From contig NZ_RKQF01000001.1 in the NCBI RefSeq assembly GCF_003814875.1, positions 10,106,001 to 10,170,000 on the forward strand: 64,000 bases of DNA. The letters run 5' to 3'. The notes under the pieces were generated by a model. That model worked only from the letters and a program-made list of their open reading frames with translations, ran no database searches and was not told where the DNA came from. This document shows, one piece after another, positions 8,732-17,320 of the stretch. The first letter of the stretch is position 1. Each line of letters begins with the position of its first letter. The translations under genes and the position numbers were made by a program. The stretch is from Streptomyces sp. Ag109_O5-1. Lineage in GTDB: Bacteria > Actinomycetota > Actinomycetes > Streptomycetales > Streptomycetaceae.

Positions 8732-9714
8732 GCGGCCTCGGCCGCAGCGGCGTCCAGGTCAGCCCGCTGGGCCTCGGCGCCGCCGTGATCGGCAACCTGT
8801 ACACCGAACTCCCCGACCAGCAGGCGCACGACACCGTCACCGCCGCCTGGCAGCAGGGCATCCGCTACTTCGACACCGCCCCGCACTACGGCCTCGGCCT
8901 GTCCGAACGGCGGCTGGGCGAGGCGCTGCGGGAGTACGACCGGACCGCCTACACCCTGTCCACCAAAGTGGGCCGGCGTCTGGAGCCGGGGCCCGGCGAC
9001 GGCGACGACCTCGCCAACGGCTTCGCCGTGCCCGACACCCTCCGTCGCGTCTGGGACTTCACCGACGAGGGCATCCGCCGCACCCTGGAGGCGAGCCTGG
9101 CGCGGCTCGGTCTCGACCGGGTCGACGTCGTCTACCTCCACGACCCCGACGACCACGCCGAACAGGCCTTCCGCGAGGGCTACCCGGCCCTGGAGAAGCT
9201 CCGCGCGGAGGGTGTCGTGGGCGCGATCGGCGCCGGCATGAACCAGACCGCGATGCTCACCCGTTTCGTCCGCGACACCGACATCGACGTGGTGCTGTGC
9301 GCGGGGCGTTACACCCTCCTCGACCAGAGCGCACTCGCCGACCTGCTCCCGGCCGCGGAGGAGCGCGGTACCTCGGTGGTGATCGGCGGCGCCTTCAACT
9401 CCGGTCTGCTGGCCGACCCGAAGCCGGACGCCACCTACAACTACGCCCAGGCGCCTGACGAGTTGCTCGCCCGGGCCCTGCGGCTCAAGGAGCTCGCCGA
9501 ACAGCACGGCACCACCCTCCGGGCCGCCGCCCTCGCCTTCTGCGCCGCCCACCCGGCCGTGGCGAGCGTCCTGGTCGGTGCCCGCTCGGCGGCCGAGATC
9601 GAGGACGGCGCACGGCAGTTCGGCACGCATGTACCCGCCGCCTTCTGGCAGGAGCTGCGTGCCACCGGACTCCTGCCCGCCGACGCCCCCGTCCCCACGG
9701 AGGAGCCGTCATGA
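8728..9714 (+). CDS. aldo/keto reductase, probable L-fucose dehydrogenase
   Basis: 328 residues; GTG 8728 overlaps the SDR stop (GTGA). The aldo-keto reductase tetrad can be placed: Asp49 and Tyr54 in YFDTAPHYG, Lys80 in STKVGR, and His in VYLHDPDD. NADP-site segments GGAFNSGLL and VLVGARSAAEI are near the C-terminus. The family includes D-threo-aldose/L-fucose dehydrogenases that oxidise L-fucose to L-fucono-lactone, the first step before the lactonase encoded downstream. Substrate assignment rests on context. Confidence 0.88.
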   Translation: MSGLGRSGVQVSPLGLGAAVIGNLYTELPDQQAHDTVTAAWQQGIRYFDTAPHYGLGLSERRLGEALREYDRTAYTLSTKVGRRLEPGPGDGDDLANGFAVPDTLRRVWDFTDEGIRRTLEASLARLGLDRVDVVYLHDPDDHAEQAFREGYPALEKLRAEGVVGAIGAGMNQTAMLTRFVRDTDIDVVLCAGRYTLLDQSALADLLPAAEERGTSVVIGGAFNSGLLADPKPDATYNYAQAPDELLARALRLKELAEQHGTTLRAAALAFCAAHPAVASVLVGARSAAEIEDGARQFGTHVPAAFWQELRATGLLPADAPVPTEEPS

Positions 9715-10025
9715 GAGTCGCCCTGCACACCAAGGTCCGCGCGGAACGCATCGCCGAGTACGAGGCCGCCCACCGCGAGGTGCCCGCCGAACTCACCGCC
9801 GCCATCCGGGCCGCCGGCGCCACCTCCTGGACCATCTGGCGCAGCGGCACCGACCTCTTCCATCTCCTGGACTGCGCGGACTACGGCCACCTCCTCGCCG
9901 AACTGGAGAAGCTCCCGGTCAACCTGGCCTGGCAGGCCCGGATGGCCGAGCTTCTCGACGTCGTCCACGACTACTCCGAAGCAGGCGCGCAGGCCGGCCT
10001 GCCCGTCGTATGGGAGCTGCCATGA
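9711..10025 (+). CDS. L-rhamnose/L-fucose mutarotase family protein
   Basis: 104 residues, the usual length of the RhaM family (PF05336); ATG 9711 overlaps the previous stop by 4 nt. The YEAAH element (His21) matches the conserved catalytic His of RhaM, and TSWTIWR, DLFHLLDCADY and NLAWQARMAELLD follow the family pattern of a dimeric ferredoxin-like fold. It interconverts alpha and beta sugar anomers, supplying the form used by the dehydrogenase. In a fucose operon it most likely acts on L-fucose; rhamnose specificity cannot be excluded from sequence. Confidence 0.88.
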   Translation: MRVALHTKVRAERIAEYEAAHREVPAELTAAIRAAGATSWTIWRSGTDLFHLLDCADYGHLLAELEKLPVNLAWQARMAELLDVVHDYSEAGAQAGLPVVWELP

Positions 10026-10852
10026 CCGTCGACGCCCACCACCACGTCTGGGACCTCTCCGTACGGGACCAGGACTGGATCGCCGGACCCGAACTCCAGC
10101 CGCTCAGAAGGAACTTCACCGTCGAGGACCTCGACCCCGAGGCGCGGGCGGCCGGCGTCACCCGCACGGTCCTCGTCCAGACGGTCACCGCGCCCGAGGA
10201 GACCCCCGAGTTCCTGGCCCTCGCCGACGCCCACGACCTGGTCGCGGCGGTCGTCGGCTGGACCGACCTGACCCGCCCGGACATCGCCGACGAACTCGCC
10301 CGCCTCCGCGAACTCCCGGGCGGTTCCTACCTGAAGGGCATCCGCCACCAGGTCCAGGGCGAGCCGGACCCGGAATGGCTGCTGCGCCCGGACGTACACC
10401 GGGGCCTGGCGGCGATCGCCGACGCGGGGCTCGTCTACGACCTGGTCGTCCAGCCCCACCAGCTCCCGGCCGCCGTCAAGGCGGCGGAGTCCCACCCCCG
10501 CCTCACCTTCGTCCTGGACCACCTGGGCAAGCCCCCCATCGCCTCCCGCGCCCTCGACCCCTGGGCCACCGCCGTGCGTACCCTCGCCGCCCTCCCCAAC
10601 ACCGTGTGCAAGCTCTCCGGCATGGTCACGGAGGCCGAACCCGCCTCCTGGACGGTGGACGACCTCCGCCCTTACGCCGACATGGTCCTGGACGCCTTCG
10701 GCCCGCAGCGCCTGATGTTCGGCTCGGACTGGCCGGTGTGCACGCTGGCCGGGACCTACGCCGAAGTCTTCGACGCCGCCGCCCGGTTGGTGACCCCGGC
10801 CGACCGGACTCACGTCTTCGAGACCACCGCCACCCGGGTCTACGGCCTCTGA
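10022..10852 (+). CDS. amidohydrolase, probable L-fuconolactonase
   Basis: 276 residues; ATG 10022 overlaps the mutarotase stop (ATGA). The N-terminal DAHHHVWD gives the metal-binding His pair of amidohydrolase_2 proteins. FVLDHLGKPPI and the C-terminal LMFGSDWPVC (metal Asp) are typical of the COG3618 lactonase group. Members hydrolyse L-fucono- or related sugar lactones to the acid, linking the dehydrogenase to the dehydratase. It is the last gene of the operon; no final hydrolase or aldolase follows. Confidence 0.88.
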   Translation: MTVDAHHHVWDLSVRDQDWIAGPELQPLRRNFTVEDLDPEARAAGVTRTVLVQTVTAPEETPEFLALADAHDLVAAVVGWTDLTRPDIADELARLRELPGGSYLKGIRHQVQGEPDPEWLLRPDVHRGLAAIADAGLVYDLVVQPHQLPAAVKAAESHPRLTFVLDHLGKPPIASRALDPWATAVRTLAALPNTVCKLSGMVTEAEPASWTVDDLRPYADMVLDAFGPQRLMFGSDWPVCTLAGTYAEVFDAAARLVTPADRTHVFETTATRVYGL

Positions 10853-11131
10853 GGCACCCGCCGCCGGCAGGCGCCGCGCGTCACGCCGTACTCCCGTGTG
10901 AAGCCGCGCCGAAGGCGAAGAACCCCGAGCGGCACCCGACGCGGTGCGCCACGGTCGTGAGCGGAGCGTCCGAGGCGCAGAGCAGCCGTGTGGCCCTGTT
11001 CAGCCGCCACCAGGTCGGACAGGCCAGCGGCGGGCGGCCGACCGCAGCGCCGGATACCGGCCGAGGCCGGCCGGCAGATGCACGATCTCCGGGAGCTCGC
11101 TCAGCAACGGATGCAGTTGGTCCGGTCCACC
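10840..11131 (-). pseudogene. decayed AraC-family regulator (cupin/HTH fragments)
   Basis: No intact gene occupies this stretch, but - strand translation in three frames gives recognisable pieces in the right order. QLHPLLSELPEIVHLPAG (from about 11119) resembles the end of the AraC cupin domain. TWWRLNRATRLL and DAPLTTVAHRVGCRSG match the AraC helix-turn-helix. FTREYGVT followed by CRRR matches the end of such proteins. About 100 residues between linker and HTH and the whole N-terminus are missing, and at least two frameshifts are needed. Its 3' end overlaps the end of the lactonase gene by a few bases. Similarity was judged by eye. Confidence 0.62.
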
Positions 11132-11220
11132 CCGGTGTCCTCGTCCCGTCCCAGGCCTTCCCCGCCGAAGACTTCCTCAGCAGCCTGGCCCCCTACGGAG
11201 TCCGCTGGAGCGTCGAAGAC

Positions 11221-11261
11221 CCCGGCTGAGTCCGTACGGCGCGAAGCCCCGGCTGAGTCCG
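11221..11261. repeat. short direct repeat
   Basis: CCCGGCTGAGTCCG occurs at 11221-11234 and again at 11248-11261, a 27-bp period, between the AraC remnant and the next gene. Confidence 0.7.
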
Positions 11262-11270
11262 CCCGGCGGG

Positions 11271-12695
11271 TCAGTCGCGCTCGACGGCCGAGGTCGCCAG
11301 CCGCGTCGGCGGCATGAACTCGCGCACATACGTCCGCTGCCAGCACGCGCCCGTCTCCCGCAGCTCCCGCCAACCGGTGTAGCGGTAGCGGAAGAGGCGG
11401 GCGCGGACGAAGCGCGGGGGCCGGTCGGGCGGGAACGGGGAGCGGCGCAGGAGGCGGAGTGTGTCGCGGTCGTTCTCCAGGAGGCGCTCCACCAGGCCGC
11501 CGAACCAGTCGCCGGCGTACGCGGGGGACAGGGCGGCGAACCACATCAGCCAGTCCAGGCGGAGGTGGTAGGGCGCGAACTGGCGCGGCCAGCGCCGGGG
11601 GTCGCCCGGCTTGCCCTTGAACTCGTACTCCCGCCAGTCCGAGTCCTCGCGCGGCGAGTCGTCCAGGGTGCCCTCGACCACCACCTCGTACCGGACCCGG
11701 CTGACGCTGCCGAACGCACCGTAGGTGTTGACCAGGTGGAGCGGGTCGAAGGAGCGGTTCATGACCTGGCGGCGGGAGACCATGTTCAGCACCGGGTGGT
11801 AGCTGAGGTAGACGAGCAGCGCGGCCACGGCGAGGACGACGATCTCGTACCAGAGCGGGGCCGACGGGGCGGTGGTGTGGCCGGTGGGGAGCTGGAGGGC
11901 GGACAGGGCCAGGACGATGGTGATCCAGTTCAGCCAGGAGAAGTTGCCGGAGACCACCAGCCACAGCTGGGTGAGGATCATCAGGGACGCGGCCGCCGTC
12001 GCGATGGGCTGCGGGGTGAAGAGGAGCACGGGGACCACCAGTTGGGTGAAGTGGTTCGCGGCCACCTCCGCCTTGTGCACCGGCCCGGGGAGATGGTGGA
12101 AGAACCAGCTCAGCGGCCCCGGCATCGGCTGGGTCTCGTGGTGGTAGTGGAGGCAGGTCAGTTTGCGCCAGCAGGCGTCCCCGCGCATCTTGATCAGGCC
12201 CGCCCCGAACTCGACCCGGAACAGGATCCAGCGCAGCAGGAAGAGGACGACGACCGGCGGGGCCACCTCGTCGTTGCCGAGGAGGACGGCCAGGAAGCCG
12301 ACCTCCAGGAGCAGGGACTCCCAGCCGAACGCGTACCAGGTCTGGCCGACGTTCACGATGGACAGGTACAGCGCCCAGGGGATCAGCCAGAGCAGCATCC
12401 CGGCCCAGAGCGGCAGTTCGGAGTCCGCGCCCGCCAGCAGCGCCGCCGACACCGCACAGCCCGCCCAGGCGCAGGCCGCGAAGAAGCGGTCCGAGTAGTG
12501 CAGGTGGAACAGGCTCGGCGCCCGCCTGAAGGGGACCCGGGCGACGAACCCCGGGATCGGCAGCATCCCGCGCTCGCCCAGCAGGGCCCGGAACTGCAGC
12601 GCGGCCACCAGGAACGCGAAGAGATACACACCGGCCAGAGCCCGCTGGAAGACCAGCCGGCTCAACCAGTACCCGGGTGCGGTGAACCAGTCCAC
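11271..12695 (-). CDS. lipase maturation factor family membrane protein
   Basis: 474 residues from GTG 12695, preferred because AGGAG lies 9 nt upstream and the family starts at this WFTAPGYWLSRLVFQR motif; an in-frame ATG at 12755 would add 20 residues. Several hydrophobic helices fill the first two thirds (FLVAALQF, WLIPWALYLSIVNVGQ, VVVLFLLRWILF). Conserved LMF1 elements include GWESLLLEVGFLA, FGAGLIKMRGD, CLHYHHETQPMP and PYHLRLDWLMWFAAL near the C-terminus. Eukaryotic LMF1 helps fold lipases in the ER; bacterial homologues are uncharacterised. It stands alone, divergent from the phosphatase gene. Confidence 0.85.
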   Translation of the reverse strand: MDWFTAPGYWLSRLVFQRALAGVYLFAFLVAALQFRALLGERGMLPIPGFVARVPFRRAPSLFHLHYSDRFFAACAWAGCAVSAALLAGADSELPLWAGMLLWLIPWALYLSIVNVGQTWYAFGWESLLLEVGFLAVLLGNDEVAPPVVVLFLLRWILFRVEFGAGLIKMRGDACWRKLTCLHYHHETQPMPGPLSWFFHHLPGPVHKAEVAANHFTQLVVPVLLFTPQPIATAAASLMILTQLWLVVSGNFSWLNWITIVLALSALQLPTGHTTAPSAPLWYEIVVLAVAALLVYLSYHPVLNMVSRRQVMNRSFDPLHLVNTYGAFGSVSRVRYEVVVEGTLDDSPREDSDWREYEFKGKPGDPRRWPRQFAPYHLRLDWLMWFAALSPAYAGDWFGGLVERLLENDRDTLRLLRRSPFPPDRPPRFVRARLFRYRYTGWRELRETGACWQRTYVREFMPPTRLATSAVERD

Positions 12696-12853
12696 GGCCG
12701 TGCGCTCCTGCCTCTCTCCATTGTGCGGCCCCCCGGTGCGAGAGGGACCTGTCACCCTGTGTACCGCGTCCCTCTGCTTGCGTAACCCGGGCGGGTGAAG
12801 TGGACAATATGGGAGGAATTGCCCGGAAAGGGTTCCCCTGGCAAGGTGGCCCC

Positions 12854-14953
12854 ATGGCTGATCGGGGAGCGAGTGCTCCGTCCCTCCCGGACGACTGGCC
12901 CGCCCATCCGGAACACCCGATCCTGGCGCTCAACCGCATGGGCACCTTCGACTGGGACCTGGACACCGGTCTGTTCCACATGGACGCCCAGGCGTACGAG
13001 GTGTTCGACCTGACCCCCGAGGAGTTCGACGGGCGCCCCGAGGGCCTCGCGCTCCGGGTTCCCCCGCTGGAGTCCAGCAGGCTGGACGCGGTGGTGTCCC
13101 AGGCCATCAAGGACGGCAGCGAGAACTACGGGACGTACTTCCGCATCCGCCGCCGCGACGGCGGCCCGCGCTGGACGCACACCCAGGGCTACATCCGGCG
13201 CGACGCGACGGGCCGCCCGCGCCGGGTCGTGGGGATCGTCCGGGACGCCACCAAGGAACTGGAGGACAGCGAGGCACGGAGCCTGCGGGACGCCCAGGGG
13301 CAGGCGCTGCGCCGGCAGACCGACGTCGTCCAGGTGATCACCGCCGCGCTCGCGCACGCCCGCAGCGTCCAGGACGTCATCGAGGCCCTCAAGGACGCCC
13401 ACGGCATCCCCAACCTGGGCGCGACCAGCCTGGTGATGGGGTTGGTGGAGGCGGGCCGGATCCGGCTGGTCGCCGAGGGACCGGCGGGCAGCTTCGTACC
13501 GGGCACCCGGATAACCCGGATCGAGGAGCCCTACCCGATGGGTGAGGTGGTGCAGACCCTCAGCCCGCGCTTCATCGAGTCACCGGACGAATTCGCCGAG
13601 CGCTACCCGATACTGTGGCCGCACATCACCGGCCTGCACATCACCTCGGCCGCCTATCTGCCCCTGATCGCCCAGGCCCGCCCGATCGGCGCCATGGGCC
13701 TGCTCTACAACGACCGGCTCGGCTTCTCCTCCGAGGAGCGCGCCGTCCTGGTCGCCATCGGCAGCAGCATCGCGCAGAGCCTGCAGCGGGCCATGCTCTA
13801 CGAGCAGGAGAAGGACCTCGCCCAGGGCCTCCAGCAGGCGATGCTGCCGCGCACCATCCCCAGCGTGCGCGGCGCCGACATCGCCGTCCGCTACCGCTCC
13901 GCGAGCGCCGGCGGCTCGCTGGGCCGGGACATCGGCGGCGACTGGTACGACCTGATCCCGCTGCCCGGCGGCCGGGTCGGCGCGGTCATCGGCGACGTCC
14001 AGGGCCACGACACGCACGCGGCGGCCGTCATGGGCCAGCTGCGCATCGTGCTGCGCGCCTACGCCGCCGAGGGGCACACCCCGGCCACCGTGATGGCCCG
14101 CGCCTCCGTCTTCCTGGACGAACTCGACACCGACCGCTTCGCCACCTGCCTGTACGCCGAGGCCGACCTGGCCACGGGCGTCGTCCAGGTGGTCCGCGCC
14201 GGGCACATCGACCCGCTGGTCCGGGCCACCGACGGGAGCTGCCGTCGTATCCCCGTCGAGGGCGGGCTGCCGCTGGGGCTGTCCGCCGAGTTCGACAGCC
14301 TCGACTACCCGGTGTCCACCCTGGAGCTGGACCCGGGCGAGACGATGCTGCTGTGCACCGACGGGCTCGTCGAGCAGCCCGGCACCGACCTCGGCGTGGG
14401 GATACGGGCCCTGACCGAGCAGGTCGAGCAGGGCCCGGAGGACGTGCGGGGCCTCGCCGACCGGCTGATCGCGGTCGCCGAGGAGCGCGGCGGCGACGAC
14501 GACGTGGCCCTGCTCCTGCTGCGCCGCCGCGGCCCGGACACCGCCCAGGCCGTCGGCCGTCTCCAGCAGCATGTGGCCTCCGGCGACCCCGAGGCGCTCG
14601 CCCTGGCCCGGCACATGATCCGGGCCGCCGTCCGGGCCTGGGGCGCCGGGGACCGGGCCGACGAGATCGAGCTGGTCGCCGACGAACTGATCACCAACGC
14701 GCTGATGCACACGGAGGGCTCCGCGATCGTCACCCTCAGGGTCCTCACCGGCAGCGACCGCCGGCTCCGCGTCGAGGTGGAGGACTCCTCCAGCGCCCTG
14801 CCGCGCCGCCGCGACGCCGGGGAGGACGGGGTCTCCGGCCGGGGTCTGCTGCTCGTCGACCAGATCGCCGATGCCTGGGGTGTGGAGGCACGCGGCGGCG
14901 GCAAGGCGGTCTGGTGCGAGTTCCGGATGCCGCAGAAGTCCGACGGGGACTGA
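12854..14953 (+). CDS. PAS-GAF-PP2C(SpoIIE)-HATPase multidomain regulator
   Basis: 699 residues from ATG 12854. Domains in order: PAS (about 20-140; NRMGTFDWDLDTG to TRDATGRPRRVVGI-type C-cap), GAF (about 160-310), PP2C-type phosphatase (about 330-545) and an RsbW-like HATPase (about 570-695). Phosphatase metal Asp residues appear in GGDWYD, GDVQGHD, LLCTDGLVE and GDDDVAL. The HATPase has N-box residues in DELITNALMH and G-box GRGLLLVD. Such proteins regulate anti-sigma/anti-anti-sigma partner switching: the phosphatase dephosphorylates an anti-anti-sigma factor and the kinase-like domain may act as an anti-sigma. No sigma factor of the SigB type is adjacent, so the partner is unknown. Confidence 0.93.
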   Translation: MADRGASAPSLPDDWPAHPEHPILALNRMGTFDWDLDTGLFHMDAQAYEVFDLTPEEFDGRPEGLALRVPPLESSRLDAVVSQAIKDGSENYGTYFRIRRRDGGPRWTHTQGYIRRDATGRPRRVVGIVRDATKELEDSEARSLRDAQGQALRRQTDVVQVITAALAHARSVQDVIEALKDAHGIPNLGATSLVMGLVEAGRIRLVAEGPAGSFVPGTRITRIEEPYPMGEVVQTLSPRFIESPDEFAERYPILWPHITGLHITSAAYLPLIAQARPIGAMGLLYNDRLGFSSEERAVLVAIGSSIAQSLQRAMLYEQEKDLAQGLQQAMLPRTIPSVRGADIAVRYRSASAGGSLGRDIGGDWYDLIPLPGGRVGAVIGDVQGHDTHAAAVMGQLRIVLRAYAAEGHTPATVMARASVFLDELDTDRFATCLYAEADLATGVVQVVRAGHIDPLVRATDGSCRRIPVEGGLPLGLSAEFDSLDYPVSTLELDPGETMLLCTDGLVEQPGTDLGVGIRALTEQVEQGPEDVRGLADRLIAVAEERGGDDDVALLLLRRRGPDTAQAVGRLQQHVASGDPEALALARHMIRAAVRAWGAGDRADEIELVADELITNALMHTEGSAIVTLRVLTGSDRRLRVEVEDSSSALPRRRDAGEDGVSGRGLLLVDQIADAWGVEARGGGKAVWCEFRMPQKSDGD

Positions 14954-14984
14954 CCCCGGGGGCCCCGGATGGCACTCTGGACCC

Positions 14985-15848
14985 ATGCCCGAACTGCCCG
15001 AGGTCGAAGCGCTCAAGGACTTCCTGACCGAGAACCTGGTCGGCCACGAGGTCGTACGCGTGCTGCCGGTCGCCATCAGCGTGCTGAAGACGTACGACCC
15101 TCCCGTCGGCGCGTTCGAGGGCAGTGAGGTCGTCGCCGTGCACCGGCACGGCAAGTTCCTGGACATCGAGGGCGGCGGCGGTCTGCGGTTCGTCACCCAT
15201 CTGGCCCGCGCGGGCTGGCTCCAGTGGAAGGACCGGCTGCCGGACGGGCCGCCCCGTCCGGGGAAGGGCCCGCTGGCGCTGCGGGTGGCCCTGGAGAACG
15301 GCGCGGGCTTCGACCTCACCGAGGCCGGCACCCAGAAGAAGCTCGCCGTGTACGTCGTACGGGATCCGCAGGACGTGCCGGGCATCGCACGTCTCGGCCC
15401 CGACCCGCTCGCCGCCGACTTCGACGAGGCCCGCCTCGCCGCCCTGCTGCGGGACGAGCGGCGGCAGCTCAAGGGCGCCCTGCGCGATCAGAGCCTGATC
15501 GCCGGGGTCGGCAACGCCTACAGCGACGAGATCCTGCACGCCGCGAAGATGTCCCCGTTCAAGCTGGCCGCGGCCCTCACACCCGAGGAGGTGCACGGGC
15601 TGTACGAGGCGCTGCGCACCACCCTCACCGAGGCGGTGGAGCGCTCCCACGGCCTGGCGGCGGGCCGGCTCAAGGCGGAGAAGAAGAGCGGGCTGCGCGT
15701 CCACGGCCGTACCGGCGAACCCTGCCCGGTCTGCGGGGACATCATCCGTGAGGTCTCCTTCAGCGACTCCTCGCTGCAGTACTGCCCGACCTGCCAGACC
15801 GGTGGCAAACCGCTCGCGGACCGCCGGATGTCCCGGCTGCTGAAGTGA
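14985..15848 (+). CDS. Fpg/Nei family DNA glycosylase
   Basis: 287 residues from ATG 14985, 31 nt after the regulator. The N-terminal MPELPEVE supplies the catalytic Pro2/Glu3. HRHGKFLDIE holds the beta-clamp lysine region. The helix-two-turn-helix segment is LIAGVGNAYSDEILHAAKMSPF. A zinc finger CPVC ... CPTC closes the protein (about residues 246-266). Enzymes of this fold remove oxidised bases and cut the AP site by beta/delta elimination. Length and zinc finger fit, but the sequence is divergent from housekeeping MutM, so substrate preference cannot be told. Confidence 0.93.
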   Translation: MPELPEVEALKDFLTENLVGHEVVRVLPVAISVLKTYDPPVGAFEGSEVVAVHRHGKFLDIEGGGGLRFVTHLARAGWLQWKDRLPDGPPRPGKGPLALRVALENGAGFDLTEAGTQKKLAVYVVRDPQDVPGIARLGPDPLAADFDEARLAALLRDERRQLKGALRDQSLIAGVGNAYSDEILHAAKMSPFKLAAALTPEEVHGLYEALRTTLTEAVERSHGLAAGRLKAEKKSGLRVHGRTGEPCPVCGDIIREVSFSDSSLQYCPTCQTGGKPLADRRMSRLLK

Positions 15849-15855
15849 CCGGCGG

Positions 15856-16512
15856 TCATTTGGGGTCGATGGTCACGAGGCGCTGCCCGTCCGCGCTGCG
15901 TACCTCGTAGTGGTCGATCTCGTCGGGGTGCATCGAGGAGCCGCCCGACATGGTGCTCACCCGGTCGTCGTGGTCCCGCTCGGCCCAGGTGGTGACGATC
16001 TGCTCGGAGCCGTCGTTGCCGACGGCGATCAGCCGGCAGGAGCCCGGCCCGTTCGCGTCCTTCACCTTCAGCTCGATCTCGGCGCCCGAGTCCGTGTCCG
16101 CCTCCTTCACCTGCGCCCAGACCCCCGACTGCGCGTCGGTGGTCGCGGCGACCTGAACGGTCGGGACGGACTCGTGGCCGACGTACGTCATGATGCCGGG
16201 GCCCGCGATCGCAAACACCACGGAGGCGGCGAGGCCGTACAGCAGCTTGCGGCGTTTGGCGCGGTGCCGGCTCGCCACCTCGGCGAGCAGTCGGTCCAGC
16301 AGCCGGGGACCCGGCTGGGCCATGGGGTGCACGAAGCGCGGCGTGGCCCGGCGGTACAGCATCAACTGCCGTGCCGCGGGGCCGAATTCGGTCACGTGCG
16401 CCGCGCAACGAGGGCACTCCATGAGGTGGTCCTCGAAGCGGAAGGCCTCCGCCTCGTCCAGCACGCCGAGCGCGTACGCGCCGACGTCGCGATGCCTTTC
16501 CTGGGACCTCAT
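15856..16512 (-). CDS. zinc-binding anti-sigma factor, single-TM
   Basis: 218 residues from ATG 16512, with GAGGA upstream; further in-frame sequence to 16599 lacks a start with a ribosome site. The N-terminal cytoplasmic domain carries the ZAS motif HLMECPRC (HxxxCxxC, about residues 36-43). One membrane helix (LLYGLAASVVFAIAGPGIM, about 98-116) follows, and a C-terminal extracytoplasmic domain of about 100 residues shaped like an anti-sigma-K C-domain. It should hold the ECF sigma factor encoded upstream at the membrane until a signal releases it. An unknown gene separates the two. Confidence 0.88.
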   Translation of the reverse strand: MRSQERHRDVGAYALGVLDEAEAFRFEDHLMECPRCAAHVTEFGPAARQLMLYRRATPRFVHPMAQPGPRLLDRLLAEVASRHRAKRRKLLYGLAASVVFAIAGPGIMTYVGHESVPTVQVAATTDAQSGVWAQVKEADTDSGAEIELKVKDANGPGSCRLIAVGNDGSEQIVTTWAERDHDDRVSTMSGGSSMHPDEIDHYEVRSADGQRLVTIDPK

Positions 16513-16660
16513 GCCGAATCCTCGTGCCGAAGGGTGGGGGTGGGGTAACTGATTGCTCCTTGCTCCCACCCGTACGCAGTCGGCAGAGGATTCACTCAAG
16601 GCACGTACAGAATCGTAACCAAAGGATTCGGAGCGGCCCGGCCTCCGGATTGGTCCTGAA

Positions 16661-17176
16661 TCAAAAAAGATGGATGGCGAGGTGCCCGAGGGGCAGACCG
16701 AGCCGCCAGGCGGGGGTCCACACCTTCGGTCCGTCGTCCTCGCCGAACACCGAACCGCCGCCCGGCACCGCGTCCAGGTCGGGCGCCAGGAGCTCGGTCT
16801 CCTCCAGCCAGCGCCAGGCGGCCGCGGCCAGATCCAGGTCCGGTGACGGGCCGCCCGCCTCGGCCGCCTCGGCGTTCACTACGGCCATACGTTCGCCGAC
16901 CCAGTCCTGCCACGGCTGGTCGTACGCCGTGAGCGAAAGCCAGGTCTCCAACTGGGACACGACCCGGATGCCCGACAGTTCGCCGTCCGTGTCGGAGAGG
17001 AAGATGGTCAGCGCCAGCGCGTCACGGCCGGCCCGGAACTCGAAGGACGTCGGTGGCATGAGATCGCCGGTGCGCAGCAGCTCGTCGGCGATGTACTCGG
17101 CGTACAACCAGGCCATCGGGACCGCCAGTTCCCCGCTCCCGGCCCCGCCCGTGCTCTCTTGACCTCTGTGCAGCAT
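16661..17176 (-). CDS. conserved-looking hypothetical protein between sigma and anti-sigma genes
   Basis: 171 residues from ATG 17176, with AGGA 5 nt upstream. No signal peptide, membrane helix or recognised motif; acidic, with many Trp residues (WLYAEYIADELL, LETWLSLTAYDQPWQDW, AAAAWRWLEE). Third-position G/C is high, so it looks coding. An alternative start is ATG 17116. It lies between an ECF sigma gene and its probable anti-sigma on the same strand, so a link to that circuit is possible but unsupported. Confidence 0.7.
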   Translation of the reverse strand: MLHRGQESTGGAGSGELAVPMAWLYAEYIADELLRTGDLMPPTSFEFRAGRDALALTIFLSDTDGELSGIRVVSQLETWLSLTAYDQPWQDWVGERMAVVNAEAAEAGGPSPDLDLAAAAWRWLEETELLAPDLDAVPGGGSVFGEDDGPKVWTPAWRLGLPLGHLAIHLF

Positions 17177-17281
17177 CCCGTCCTGCCTTCCTCCGGTGCG
17201 CGCGTGGCCCCGACCCCGGGTCCGTCCCTCTCCCGGTGCGGAACACGGATGAAGACAGCTGATTGCCCAGACATGGTCCTC

Positions 17282-17308
17282 AGCAAGGCGCTTTACAAAG
17301 GCTTTGCT
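17282..17308 (-). terminator. hairpin after the sigma-factor gene
   Basis: AGCAAGGCGCTTT and AAAGGCTTTGCT form an imperfect stem (one bulge, one G-T pair) with a 2-3 nt loop, 13 nt past the sigma stop. No T-run follows on the - strand, so attenuation between sigma and downstream genes is as likely as full termination. Confidence 0.5.
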
Positions 17309-17320
17309 CTGCCTACGGTT

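Noticed and set aside
10944-12785. 613-codon + strand open frame opposite the lipase maturation factor gene
   Set aside because: The product is Arg/Gly/Glu-rich without motif, while the - strand shows membrane helices and LMF motifs.
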